DNA from: Caprella mutica
Taxonomy: Eukaryota; Arthropoda; Malacostraca; Amphipoda; Caprellidae
Assembly: GCA_947561585.1 (NCBI GenBank)
Contig: CANNZV010003198.1
Location: 19,041 to 83,040 of the forward strand
Length of the DNA: 64,000 nucleotides
Reading direction: 5' to 3'
Part shown: positions 13,055 through 25,594 of the stretch, piece by piece
Layout: each line of letters opens with the position of its first letter
Numbering within the stretch: position 1 is the stretch's first letter
Notes under the pieces: model-generated
Database searches by the model: none
Told to the model about the DNA's origin: nothing
What the model saw: the letters and a program-made list of their open reading frames with translations, nothing else
Position numbers and translations under genes: made by a program

Positions 13055-14216
13055 ATGGTTCCATCATGTACATTGCTGAAGAGAAGCTCACAGACAAACA
13101 TACACATAATAGTGGTAAAAATAACATACAATTTCATGTCTATGGCAGAAGCCGTCAGAATCAAAAAGGGCAAAACCTCTTGTAATCAATGTATTTGTAG
13201 GTATTTTATAATTATCTTCAAAAATGATTTTTGTTTCTCTTCATTAGTATTCTGTCTAAATTATTAATTAGTAATCTCTAACCACTACATTTACATCATT
13301 CATCCTTAAATAAAGTTAATTTCTGTTAAATATCACTATTTCACTTGAACTAAAGCTAAAATTACACTATTGTAGTTCTGTGGCTTTATCGCTACTATTA
13401 CTCTATTTTTTCTGATAATCGATCTATTTTAAGTCACACATCTCTTATCACAGGATGTCCCGTAAAAGCAAATGATAAAGTGAAGTATATTATTAGTATA
13501 AAATATTTAAAACTACACACTTTTTTGTCTAATATATTTAGATAGTAAATAAATTAGAATAAATGTGCTCAAAATAGTTAAATATAAAATATTTTATTTC
13601 AATATTTTTAGCCATATAATATGTGATTTAAAAAAAAGTATAAATTACATATCTCGTTTCAAATATTGAGCAAAAAATTAAAGCCCAAATTATTTATGAA
13701 AAAGCAATATTTAATTAAAAATAATAGGAAATTATATTTTGGAAAAGGTTTATTATTATTCCAAATATATTTTTTTTCAATAAATCATAAGGTTTATTCC
13801 GATAAAATTAAGTATAAAGAATGACAAATATTACTAAATAAAGTTAAACGCATTCAAGTACTTTATCTCTATCTTTTAATTTTTAATTTATCTTTAATAC
13901 ATTTATATAAAAAAAGCATTATTTATATATGTTTCCATATAATATTTTAATAACATTATCTTCAATAAATTAGAATAATGAGACATCTACAATAATAGCA
14001 TAAATTATATATAATTCCCATTATAAATAATAGAACTCTTTACCATTTATAAAGGACTAATATGATATTATATACTAATGTTGATTAAATTTTGGAGAAT
14101 CCAATTCAGACGTAATTAAAAATATCCAATATAAAAAGAACGAAATGAACTCTGCAATCTTAACTGTCAGATGCAATTCTGGATAATATAGGAGAAAACA
14201 TTGGTAAACCTCTTTT

Positions 14217-16146
14217 GTAACCAGTGAACCGTATTACCCAAATGGTAAACAGTGAACCGTATTACCCAAATGGTAAACAGTGAACCGTATTACCCAACTG
14301 GTAAACAGTGAACCTTATTACCCAACTGGTAAACAGTGAACCTTATTACCCAACTGGTAAACAGTGAACCTTATTACCAAATTGGTAACTAGTGAACCGT
14401 ATTACCCAATTGGTAAACAGTGAACCTTATTACCCAATTGGTAACTAGTGAACCGTATTACCTAATTGGTAAACAGTGAACCGTATTACCCAATTGGTAA
14501 CTAGTGAACCGTATTACCCAATTGGTAACTAGTGAACCGTATTACCCAACTGGTAAACAGTGAACCTTATTACCCAATTGGTAACTAGTGAACTGTATTA
14601 CCCCATTGGTAAACAGTGAACTGTATTACCCCATTGGTAAACAGTGAACCGTATTACCCAACTGGTAAACAGTGAACCTTATTACCCAACTGGTAAACAG
14701 TGAACCTTATTACCCAATTGGTAACTAGTGAACCGTATTACCCAATTGGTAAACAGTGAACCTTATTACCCAATTGGTAACTAGTGAACCGTATTAGCCA
14801 ATTGGTAAACAGTGAACCGTATTACCCAATTGGTAACTAGTGAACCGTATTACCCAATTGGTAACTAGTGAACCGTATTACCCAACTGGTAAACAGTGAA
14901 CCTTATTACCCAATTGGTAACTAGTGAACCGTATTACCCAATTGGTAAACAGTGAACCTTATTACCCAATTGGTAACTAGTGAACCGTATTACCCAATTG
15001 GTAAACAGTGAACCGTATTACCCAATTGGTAACTAGTGAACCGTATTACCCAATTGGTAACTAGTGAACCGTATTACCAAACTGGTAAACAGTGAACCTT
15101 ATTACCCAATTGGTAACTAGTGAACTGTATTACCCCATTGGTAAACAGTGAACTGTATTACCCCATTGGTAAACAGTGAACCGTATTACCCAACTGGTAA
15201 ACAGTGAACCTTATTACCCAACTGGTAAACAGTGAACCTTATTACCCAATTGGTAACTAGTGAACCGTATTACCCAATTGGTAAACAGTGAACCTTATTA
15301 CCCAATTGGTAACTAGTGAACCGTATTACCCAATTGGTAAACAGTGAACCGTATTACCCAATTGGTAAACAGTGAACCGTATTACCCAATTGATAACTAG
15401 TGAACCGTATTACCCAATTGGTAACTAGTGAACCGTATTACCCAACTGGTAAACAGTGAACCTTATTACCCAATTGGTAACTAGTGAACTGTATTACCCC
15501 ATTGGTAAACAGTGAACTGTATTACCCCATTGGTAAACAGTGAACCGTATTACCCAACTGGTAAACAGTGAACCTTATTACCCAACTGGTAAACAGTGAA
15601 CCTTATTACCCAATTGGTAACTAGTGAACCGTATTACCCAATTGGTAAACAGTGAACCTTATTACCCAATTGGTAACTAGTGAACCGTATTACCCAATTG
15701 GTAAACAGTGAACCGTATTACCCAATTGGTAACTAGTGAACCGTATTACCCAATTGGTAACTAGTGAACCGTATTACCCAACTGGTAAACAGTGAACCTT
15801 ATTACCCAATTGGTAACTAGTGAACCGTATTACCCAATTGGTAAACAGTGAACCTTATTACCCAATTGGTAACTAGTGAACCGTATTACCCAATTGGTAA
15901 ACAGTGAACCGTATTACCCAATTGGTAACTAGTGAACCGTATTACCCAATTGGTAACTAGTGAACCGTATTACCCAATTGGTAACTAGTGAACCGTATTA
16001 CCCAAATGGTAAACAGTGAACCGTATTACCCAATTGGTAACTAGTGAACCGTATTACCCAATTGGTAAACAGTGAACCTTATTACCCAATTGGTAACCAG
16101 TTAACCGTATTACCCAATTGGTAACCAGTTAACCGTATTACCCAAT
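14217..16146. repeat. 28-bp satellite, about 69 copies, block-duplicated
   Basis: A 28-bp unit, agtgaaccgtattacccaat followed by tggtaaac, with variants ggtaactag/ggtaaacag, aaccgt/aacctt/aactgt and cccaatt/cccaact/ccccatt. Most units hold ttacccaattggtaa, a near-palindrome. A distinctive variant block (aactgtattaccccattgg, twice in succession) recurs at 14591, 15123 and 15487. These spacings are exactly 19 and 13 units, showing multi-unit duplication. Confidence 0.97.
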
Positions 16147-16257
16147 TTATTTTATTTTTTTACAGTATTAAATAATAAATTATACAACAATTATTTATTA
16201 TCGATAAATTACGAAATTAGTTTTTTTATCATTCGTTTAATGCACTTTTTAGCTGTA

Positions 16258-17401
16258 TATACTTTCTATCACTCTAGATACACTATGTATCACTCTAGAT
16301 ACACTATGTATCACTCTAGATACACTATGTATCACTCTAGATACACTATGTATCACTCTAGATACACTATGTATCACTCTAGATACACTATGTATCACTC
16401 TAGATACACTGTGTATCACTCTAGATACACTGTGTATCACTCTAGATACCCTGTGTATCACTCTAGATACACTGTGTATCACTCTAGATACCCTGTGTGT
16501 CACTCTAGATACACTGTGTATCACTCTAGATACCCTGTGTATCACTCTAGATACACTGTGTATCACTCTAGATACTCTGTGTATCACTCTAGATACACTG
16601 TGTATCACTCTAGATACACTGTGTATCACTCTAGATACACTATGTATCACTCTAGATACACTATGTATCACTCTAGATACACTGTGTATCACTCTAGATA
16701 CCCTGTGTATCACTCTAGATACACTGTGTATCATTCTAGATACCCTGTGTATCACTCTAGATACACTGTGTATCACTCTAGATACACAGTGTATCACTCT
16801 AGATACACAGTGTATCACTCTAGATACACAGTGTATCACTTTAGATACACAGTGTATCACTTTAGATACACTGTGTATCTCTCTAGATACCCTATGTATC
16901 ACTCTAGATACACAGTGTATCACTCTAGATACACTGTGTATCTCTCTAGATACACTGTGTATCACTCTAGATACCCTGTGTATCACTCTAGATACACTTT
17001 GTATCACTCTAGATACACTGTGTATCACTCTAGATACACAGTGTATCACTCTAGATACCCTATGTATCACTCTAGATACACTGTGTATCACTCTAGATAC
17101 ACTGTGTATCTCTCTAGATACACTGTGTATCACTCTAGATACACTGTGTATCTCTCTAGATACACTGTGTATCACTCTAGATACACTGTGTATCACTCTA
17201 GATACCCTGTGTATCACTCTAGATACACTGTGTATCACTCTAGATACACTATGTATCACTCTAGATACACTGTGTATCACTCTAGATACACTGTGTATCA
17301 CTCTAGATACACTGTGTATCACTCTAGATACTCTGTGTATCACTCTAGATACTCTGTGTATCACTCTAGATACACTGTGTATCACTCTAGATACACTGTA
17401 A
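16258..17401. repeat. 21-bp satellite, about 54 copies, open on both strands
   Basis: Unit tatcactctagatacactgt plus one g (21 bp). Being seven codons long it keeps frames open: the plus strand reads a heptad like YHSRYTV for 393 codons (16240-17421), and the minus strand reads VIHSVSR for 378. Variation is spread over first, second and third codon positions (act, cct, tct, aca), and the opposite strand is equally open, so purifying selection is not evident. Each unit is partly self-complementary (gatacacagtgtatc, tctaga). I treat it as non-coding. Confidence 0.95.
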
Positions 17402-17923
17402 GTATCTTTTCACCAATGTGATACTTGCATTCACACGAGTTCATATTTAAATAATAACAAGCGTATAAAGTCAGCCTAACAATGAACTAACACGAATATT
17501 TGCCATCAAAATTCCATTAATTGCTAAGTAATTCATAGTTTACATGCGAGTCATCCGGTCTTTTTAAACTTATTTAAGCCTAGGCTAAGAAACGAGGTAT
17601 CAGACATTTCTACATTATCGATTATTTTAGAAAATTATAAAATAGTAATTATATAATTGATTTATATATGACTGAAAATCTAAGGCTATTCATTAATTCA
17701 TAAATTACTCATTACCATTTATTGATCGTTACTCATTTAATCACACCTACATTTTATTCATGTTATAGTAAATGGCACACAGGGAGCAGTAGTTAGATAT
17801 CAATTAAAGTCCGTAATAGCAATCATTACTCACAGATCTTGATATGTAATTAAAGACTTGAATATATTAATGAGTAATGAAGACTGAGACAAAGCCTTTC
17901 AAACTGCAACTAACTATTGAAGT
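17402..17923. other. unique spacer between two satellites
   Basis: AT-rich single-copy sequence between the 21-bp and the second 28-bp arrays. No feature recognised. Confidence 0.5.
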
Positions 17924-20755
17924 GAGGGGTAACTACGTCACTAGAAAATGAAGAGGGTAACTACGTCACTAGAAAATGAAGAGGGTAACTACGTCATTAG
18001 AAAATGAAGAGGGTAACTACGTCATTAGAGAATGAAGAGGGTAACTACGTCATTAGAAAATGAAGAGGGTAACTACGTCACTAGAAAATGAAGAGGGTAA
18101 CTACGTCACTAGAAAATGAAGAGGGTAACTACGTCACTAGAAAATGAAGAGGGTAACTACGTCATTAGAAAATGAAGAGGGTAACTACGTCATTAGAAAA
18201 TGAAGAGGGTAACTACGTCATAAGAAAATGAAGAGGGTAACTACGTCACTAGAGAATGAAGCGGGTAACTACGTCACAAGAAAATGAAGAGGGGAACTAC
18301 GTCATTAGAAAATGAAGAGGGTAACTACGTCACTAGAAAATGAAGAGGGTAACTACGTCATTAGAAAATGAAGAGGATAACTACGTCACTAGAAAATGAA
18401 GCGGGTGACTACGTCATTAGAAAATGAAGAGGGTAACTTCGTCATTAGAAAAAGAAGAGGGTAATTGCGTCACTAGAAAATGAAGAGGGTAACTACGTCA
18501 TTAGAAAATGAAGAGGGTAACTACGTCACTAGAAAATGAAGAGAATAACTACGTCATTAGAAAGTGAAGAGGGTAACTACGTCACTAGAAAATGAAGAGG
18601 GTAACTACGTCATTAGAAAATGAAGAGGATAACTACGTCACTAGAAAATGAAGCGGGTGACTACGTCATTAGAAAATGAAGAGGGTAACTACGTCATTAG
18701 AAAATGAAGAGGGTAACTACGTCATTAGAAAATGAAGAGGATAACTACGTCATTAGAAAGTGAAGAGGGTAACTACGTCATTAGAAAATGAAGAGGGTAA
18801 CTACGTCATTAGAAAATGAAGAGGGTAACTACGTCACTAGAAAATGAAGAGGGTAACTACGTCAATGGAAAATGAAGAGGGTAACTACGTCATTAGAAAA
18901 TGAAGAGGATAACTACGTCACTAGAAAATGAAGCGGGTGACTACGTCATTAGAAAATGAAGAGGGTAACTACGTCATTAGAAAATGAAGAGGGTAACTAC
19001 GTCATTAGAAAATGAAGAGGATAACTACGTCATTAGAAAGTGAAGAGGGTAACTACGTCATTAGAAAATGAAGAGGGTAACTACGTCATTAGAAAATGAA
19101 GAGGGTAACTACGTCACTAGAAAATGAAGAGGGTAACTACGTCATTAGAAAATGAAGAGGGTAACTACGTCATTAGAAAATGAAGAGGGTAACTACGTCA
19201 TTAGAAAATGAAGAGAGTAACTACGTCACTAGAAAATGAAGAGGGTAACTACGTCAATGGAAAATGAAGAGAGTAACTACGTCACTAGAAAATGAAGAGG
19301 GTAACTACGTCACTAGAAAATGAAGAGGGTAACTACGTCATTAGGAAATGAAGAGGGTAACTACGTCACTAGAAAATGAAGCGGGTAACTACGTCATTAG
19401 AAAGTGACGAGGGTAACTACGTCATTAGAAAATGAAGAGGGTAACTACGTCACTAGAAAGTGAAGAGGGTAACTACGTCATTAGAGAATGAAGAGGGTAA
19501 CTACGTCATTAGAAAATGAAGAGGGTAACTACGTCATTAGAAAATGAAGAGGGTAACTACGTCACTAGAAAATGAAGAGGGTAACTACGTCAATGGAAAA
19601 TGAAGAGGGTAACTGCGTCACTAGAAAATGAAGAGGGTAACTACGTCACTAGAAAATGAAGAGGGTAACTACGTCATTAGGAAATGAAGAGGGTAACTAC
19701 GTCACTAGAAAATGAAGCGGGTAACTACGTCATTAGAAAGTGACGAGGGTAACTACGTCATTAGAAAATGAAGAGGGTAACTACGTCATTAGAAAATGAA
19801 AAGGGTTACTACGTCATTAGAAAAAGAAGAGGGTAACTATATCATTAAGAAATGAAGAGGGTAACTACGTCACTAGAAAATGAAGCGGGTAACTACGTCA
19901 TTAGAAAATGAAGAGGGTAACTACGTCATTAGGAAATGAAGAGGGTAACTACGTCACTAGAAAATGAAGCGGGTAACTACGTCATTAGAAAGTGACGAAG
20001 GTAACTACGTCATTAGAAAATGAAGAGGGTAACTACGTCATTAGAAAATGAAGAGGGTAACTACGTCACTAGAAAATGAAGCGGGTAACTACGTCATTAG
20101 AAAGTGACGAAGGTAACTACGTCATTAGAAAATGAAGAGGGTAGCTACGTCATTAGAAAATGAAGAGGGTAACTACGTCATTAGAAAAAGAAGAGGGTAA
20201 TTGCGTCACTAGAAAATGAAGAGGGTAACTACGTCATTAGAAAATGAAGAGGGTAACTACGTCACTAGAAAGTGAAGAGGGTAACTACGTCACTAGAAAA
20301 TGAAGAGGGTAACTACCTCATTAAGAAATGAAGCGGGTAACTACGTCATTAGAAAATGAAGAGGGTAACTACGTCATTAGAAAAAGAAGAGGGTAACTAC
20401 GTCATTAGAAAATGAAGAGGGTAACTACGTCATTAGAAAATGAAGAGGGTAACTACGTCATTAGAAAATGAAGAGGGTAACTACGTCATTAGAAAAAGAA
20501 GAGGGTAACTATATCATTAAGAAATGAAGAGGGTAACTACGTCATTAGAAAATGAAGAGGGTAACTACGTCATTAGAAAATGAAGAGGGTAACTACGTCA
20601 TTAGAAAATGAAGAGGGTAACTACGTCATTAGGAAATGAAGAGGGTAACTACGTAATTAGAAAATGAAGAGGGTAACTACGTCATTAGAAAATGAAGAGG
20701 GCAACTACTTTATCATAAAATGAAGAGGGTGACTACGTCAATTAGAAAATGAAGA
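17924..20755. repeat. 28-bp satellite with ACGTCA core, about 101 copies
   Basis: Unit gggtaactacgtcattagaa followed by aatgaaga (28 bp). Nearly every copy keeps acgtca, a cAMP-response-element half site (cgtca), despite other variation. Marker variants (gaagcgggtgactacg at 18401, 18653, 18933; gcgggtaact with gtgacga at 19381, 19717, 19969, 20081) recur at exact multiples of 28 (9, 10, 12, 9 and 4 units), so blocks have been duplicated in register. No open frame persists. Confidence 0.97.
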
Positions 20756-21164
20756 TTATAAATTAAAATAGCTTTCTCTCAACCATTATATCTTCGTGAC
20801 ACTCAGTCACGTACTGGTTCCAAGTTACAGCACTCTAAAAGTGGTAGCTAGCACAGGTCATTAAAATGATTAGATTTGTTCATAACTTATACCTACAATC
20901 CGAGTACTGTGAGTGTTTGAGAGCTATGCTGGTAACAAGACAAACTCAAATATTTTGGAGCTAGAAGTGATGAAGGCGAAATAATGAAGAGCATTCTATC
21001 TGATATTCTTAAAAACATTCATATTCGTAGCTTATTAATTTCCATGAATGAATAGATACTAAAAATCTTAGTGACTGCTTTCCAAACCATGGCCCCTAAG
21101 TAGATTCTCTTCTCCTAATTGGCTTAAACAGCTACTGACATCTTGAAGTTTTCCACACCGTCAG
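20756..21164. other. unique sequence with SINE-like fragment
   Basis: Mostly unremarkable. At 20898-20923 it carries cgagtactgtgagtgtttga, related to the SINE-like fragment at 7430-7505. The end of the stretch (ttttccacaccgtcag, to 21164) can serve as a splice acceptor for the candidate exon that follows. Confidence 0.5.
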
Positions 21165-21354
21165 GATGACGCGAATATATTTTTACGGAGGCGAGGAAGC
21201 GATTCAATCGCCCTGTCTCGCTTTTGAAAGCCTCTTAAGGGAGCGAGATGTGGACTCAGTTCAGCGTTTGGATGTCAATCGTCCTAATGACGTTAGCGAG
21301 AGATGCACTTCTTGCCAAAATGAAGTGGAAGAAATATCATGGGAAAGATTTTAA
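21165..21354 (+). CDS. candidate terminal exon, unknown protein
   Basis: An open frame of 62 codons from the first ATG (21166) to TAA (21352-21354); the frame is open further back, to a TGA near 21138. It is clearly richer in G+C and CpG (gcgagg, acgcg, gcgagatg) than surrounding DNA. It follows a plausible acceptor, ttccacaccgtcag. The product is charged, with a C-x2-C pair near the end (CTSCQNEVEEISWERF). I recognise no family. It could be the last exon of a host gene or a remnant of a transposon gene; upstream exons are not seen in this window. Confidence 0.25.
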
Positions 21355-22003
21355 TAATGATGATGATTTGGGCTATTCGAAATGTAATGTGGGTTTTTCA
21401 TGCATTTATTTATAAATAAGTATTTTCTGAATGTGAATTGGAAACTGGCCAAATGATTTGCTGATATGTGGTATTTTGTTGATTATTTCTGTCTTATATT
21501 GTATATATTTCTAGTGATTTCTAATTAATTTTTTGGTGATATTTTATCGAATCTTATGATGCTTTTTATTTATGTGTATTGTGATTTTCTGTAGAATTTC
21601 ATGAATCAACTATTGTTTCAACATCAAATGTCAGTAATATAAAATTGTGTATTACAGACTGGAGATAATTGTTAATCAAGGAACTCCAAACAATAACTTG
21701 TATAAAAAGAATACTTGAACCAAATTTGAAGCGCTGATGAATGTATTCGCGAAATAGAGAGCCCGCGAGAGAAAGTTTTCACTGATCCTTCTATTGTATA
21801 CAAGGAGTAGTATTGTGTACAATTTGTATTGTGTACAATTTGTAGAATAGTTTAGAAACTCGTTTGCAAGCACAATAATTAAAGTATAATTATCAATGTA
21901 ATATGAACTACTTTTATATTACCAATCTTATAGATACCACTACTGAATTTAATTTGGTTGTTCTAATTGAAAAAATAATTGTTATATAAATTAGGTACTA
22001 GGA
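21355..22003. other. AT-rich intergenic stretch
   Basis: Contains a short direct duplication tattgtgtacaatttg at about 21811-21843. Nothing else is recognised. Confidence 0.5.
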
Positions 22004-23280
22004 TAAAAATGCCTACGGAAAAAATGACTACAGACAAATCACATAACGGACAAAACACCTAACGGACAGAATGCCTAATGGGCAGAATGCCTAACGGACA
22101 AAATGCCTTATGGGCAAAATGCCTTATGGGCAAAATGCCTAACAGACAAAATGCCTAACGGACAAAATGCCTAACGGACAAAGTGCCTAATGTACAAGAT
22201 ATAGAAGCGTAGAAAATAAAATAATGAAAATAATGACGTAGAATAAACTCCATATTTAAATAAAAGGGCTGAACAGAAAATATTGAAGTGATAACTGTAA
22301 TGAAATTATCATTGGTAAATAATGAACAGTATACATTATATTGTAATAAACCTTCTCATTGGACATCCATCAAATAATATTTTTTAAATTTATGTAACTG
22401 ATAGAAATAATAGAAGATGGTTATACTTAACTAATAAAATGGACACTATTTTAATATCAAAATATAATAAGATGATTATAGATATATAATAATAAACGTC
22501 CAAATAGAGGAAGAAGATTATATTCAATTGATTTGTTAAATAGAACAAACTCTTCGGTAATAATTAAAAAAAACAGCGAAATAAGACAGTGTTTACACTA
22601 AGTACGCTGAGTTACAAATATTCAAGTTAAATTTGATAATGATTTAATAAACTGTCACCGAGACAAAGCTTTTTGTTTAGATTTAGTCTCATTCATTCAA
22701 ATTATGAATTTTTTTCCAATATATCAATACTGAAATAAGTTTGCAGTACATATTAGACATTTTGTCCGTTAGGCCTTTTGTCCGTAAGGCATTTTGTCCG
22801 TTAGACATTTTGTCCGTTAGGCCTTTTGTCCGTAAGGCATTTTGTCCGTAAGGCATTTTGTCCGTTAGAGATTTTGTCCATTAGGCATTTTGTCCGTAAG
22901 GCATTTTGTCCGTTAGACATTTTGTCCGTTAGGCGTTTTGTCCGTAAGACATTTTGTCCGTTAGACATTTTGTCCATTAGGCATTTTGTCCGTAAGGCAT
23001 TTTGTCCGTTAGACATTTTGTCCGTTAGACATTTTGTCCGTTAGACATTTTGTCCGTTAGGCGTTTTGACCGTAAGGCATTTTGTCCGTAAGGCATTTTG
23101 TCCGTTAGACATTTTGTCCATTAGGCATTTTGTCCGTAAGGCATTTTGTCCGTTAGACATTTTGTCCGTTAGGCGTTTTGTCCGTAAGGCATTTTGTCCG
23201 TTAGACATTTTGTCCATTAGGCATTTTGTCCGCTAGACATTTTGTCCGTAAGGCATTTTGTCCGTTAGGCATTTTGTCCG
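22004..23280. mobile_element. element-like unit with inverted 16-bp iteron arrays
   Basis: The left array (22004-22196) is about 11 copies of cggacaaaatgcctaa. The right array (22753-23280) is about 33 copies of the reverse complement, cattttgtccgttagg. Between them lie about 556 bp of AT-rich non-coding DNA. Two clusters of one unit in opposite orientation are the layout of foldback-type transposon ends. I could not fix a target duplication, so borders are approximate. Heptad-like open frames over the right array are chance. Confidence 0.65.
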
Positions 23281-24955
23281 CTCACGATAAATTAACTCTA
23301 GAATTACTTTTCAGTGAAAATAGTCACAGTTTTCTATTGACTTTTATTTACAAATCTAAAAAATTGGTCGTGTACCCAGACCAATGTTGAAATATCTACA
23401 AGCATCAAAATTAGTAAAAATTTTTTTGGAAATTAGTTAAATGTCCTAATTTTCTATGATTTAGAAATCTTAAAAATTGGTCACGTTAAAATAACTACAA
23501 GTATCAAAATTTCTAGTTTCTTTTTATGGAAATTAATAAACTATGAAGGAAAATCATTACAGCTACATTTTTAGTTGACAGAGCTCTTTAATCTTTGCAT
23601 CCAGTCCTCGGTATATTTAGTTCCTCCTCTACAAGACTTTTCCTATTGTAGAAACTAAAGGCTTCCAATATTTGATGGAAAGTTTTCCAGTGTTTAGGAA
23701 GTGGAGGGAAAAGGACGCATCAATGGGTTGGCATAGAGCAAACACAGCCCCCAATGGAAACTACACAAAAGATTCCGCAGATCGACCAATTTGGACCTGA
23801 GGAGCATTGGCACTGTGTCAAACTCTTCCATCCACCAATTAGAGAAATTACTCACCAAACCATTGTTTTTATAGACACATATTCTTGATACATAAAAAAA
23901 TATTGCTCTCCACTTAGGTAGAACACTCATTATTTATATTGAGCGTGGATGATCAAAAAGGTGAAATTGTATACTTAACAAATATAATTTTTTATGAATC
24001 CAAAATTTTTTATTGAAAGTGTAGAATATAAATAATATTACAATAATAATAAATAAGCTGTTTTAATTTATTCACTATCGAATACTTAAAACTTATCTCT
24101 ATAATGTTAGTTATATATAAGAAAGTCAATAAAATATATTCTACAGCTAAATTTTCAACGTAATTTGCAAGCTGGATCAGAAAACGTTTTGAAGCATCGA
24201 AATCAAGTGCAGAAAAAATAGAAAAGCGAAAGAATTTTCAGATCAAAAAAGTCTACCAAAGCTGACTCATCAATTTCCGTAGAAAAAAAAACCTAGTTGC
24301 TAATGCAATCTTATCTGATTAATGATCACCAAAAGATTTGAAGATAGCATCGTACTGTATAGACCACGTCAGAAATACTGACAACAAAGCTAGTAAATCA
24401 TTTCGGAAATTTATGGATTATATTGGATGAAATAATTCACTGTTGACATGGTTACAAACAGAGGAGGAAGATGTGATGCACTTTCCATCATCAACACTCT
24501 GTGGGGAGACAAACAAAAAAGCCATTATCGTTTTCGTGGGTTTGGCAAGAGATTGATAATGGATATCTGATTCACGATGTGTGATTGAAATTCAATACGA
24601 TAGAGTGGCCGAAAATCCCTTGAAAATTATGCAACATCTTATGGATTTTTGACCAAGATGGTTATTTTCCTCAAAAATCGACAACTGTTATATCAGAAAA
24701 ATTCTTTTAAAAAACTTAAAGAACAAAACAATAGGAAATAAAGTCAACATTTAGTCTATTTTTTTCATTAATAATTAAAGTAACAATATTTAGCCATCAG
24801 GACAAGAAATTCGTAACATCATAAACAATTTCTTATATTGTATTTTCAAATTTAAATTTTCAAGGTAGAATATTTTTTATCATATCATAGGAGAACATCG
24901 CAGAGGTTGGACACTCATAGTTATGGTGGGCCAACTATGATTGAGAGGGGACTTC
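23281..24955. other. AT-rich stretch, possible decayed coding remnants
   Basis: Open frames are short. The segments at 23600-23930 and 24340-24650 have somewhat more balanced base composition and may be remnants of an old transposon gene, but all frames are broken and I recognise no motif, so no gene is called. Confidence 0.4.
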
Positions 24956-25327
24956 CTTTAATCTTCCATGCCCCCACCATAACTTTCTCTATCAATCTTC
25001 TATGCTCCCACCATAACTTTCTATCTTAATCTTCTATGCCCCCACCATAACTTTCTCTCTTAATCTTCTATGCCCCCACCATAACTTTCTCTCTTAATCT
25101 TCTATGCCCCCACCATAACTTTCTCTCTCAATCTTCTATGCCCCCACCATAACTTTCTATCTTAATCTTCTATGCCCCCACCATAACTTTCTCTCTTAAT
25201 CTTCTATGCCCCCACCATAACTTTCTCTCTTAATCTTCTATGCCCCCACCATAACTTTCTCTCTTAATCTTCTATGCCCCCTCCATAACTTTCTCTCTTA
25301 ATCTTCTATGACCCCACCATAACTTCA
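24956..25327. repeat. 34-bp minisatellite, about 11 copies
   Basis: Unit taatcttctatgcccccacc followed by ataactttctctct (34 bp). The reverse complement core, agttatggtggggg followed by catagaagat, matches the arms of the foldback at 25513-25594 and copies at 46481-46597. It is also similar to the 20-bp satellite at 40.5-44 kb, so the array probably grew from a dispersed inverted-repeat element. Confidence 0.95.
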
Positions 25328-25512
25328 TCTCTGTGTTCAAATTTACAGTGAGATGGATGACTTCAAAATTTGTTTCACGTCTCTTATTAAAAGCTAAGTT
25401 TCTCACTTATAAGTAATTTCTAAAGTTAAGATATTGTTAAAACTATCGAGAAATATGCAAGGCTCATTTTTAATATTATCTGAATTATATCACTTTAAAT
25501 CTTATATCAGAA

Positions 25513-25594
25513 AGAAAGTTATGGTGGGGCCATAGAAGATTAAAAGGGGTCCTGTCCTCTCTTATTCTTCTATAACCCCACAATAATTTTTTCT
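25513..25594. mobile_element. 82-bp foldback related to the 34-bp satellite
   Basis: Left arm agaaagttatggtggggcca, continuing tagaagat; right arm the imperfect complement attcttctataaccccacaa, continuing taatttttct. A hairpin whose arm is the same sequence as the satellite unit 190 bp upstream. No target duplication recognised. Confidence 0.7.

Larger units (their letters stand above)
11756..14216. other. AT-rich intergenic stretch
   Basis: Apart from the 11-bp array and the perfect palindrome listed below, I see only AT-rich sequence with short chance open frames. No gene is supported. Confidence 0.5.

Noticed and set aside
22801..23044. Open frames on both strands in the 16-bp array
   Set aside because: Shadows of the iteron repeat; 48 bp (three units) keeps frames open.
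23694..23930. 78-codon minus-strand frame as a transposase fragment
   Set aside because: No catalytic or zinc-binding motif could be identified; left as unassigned.
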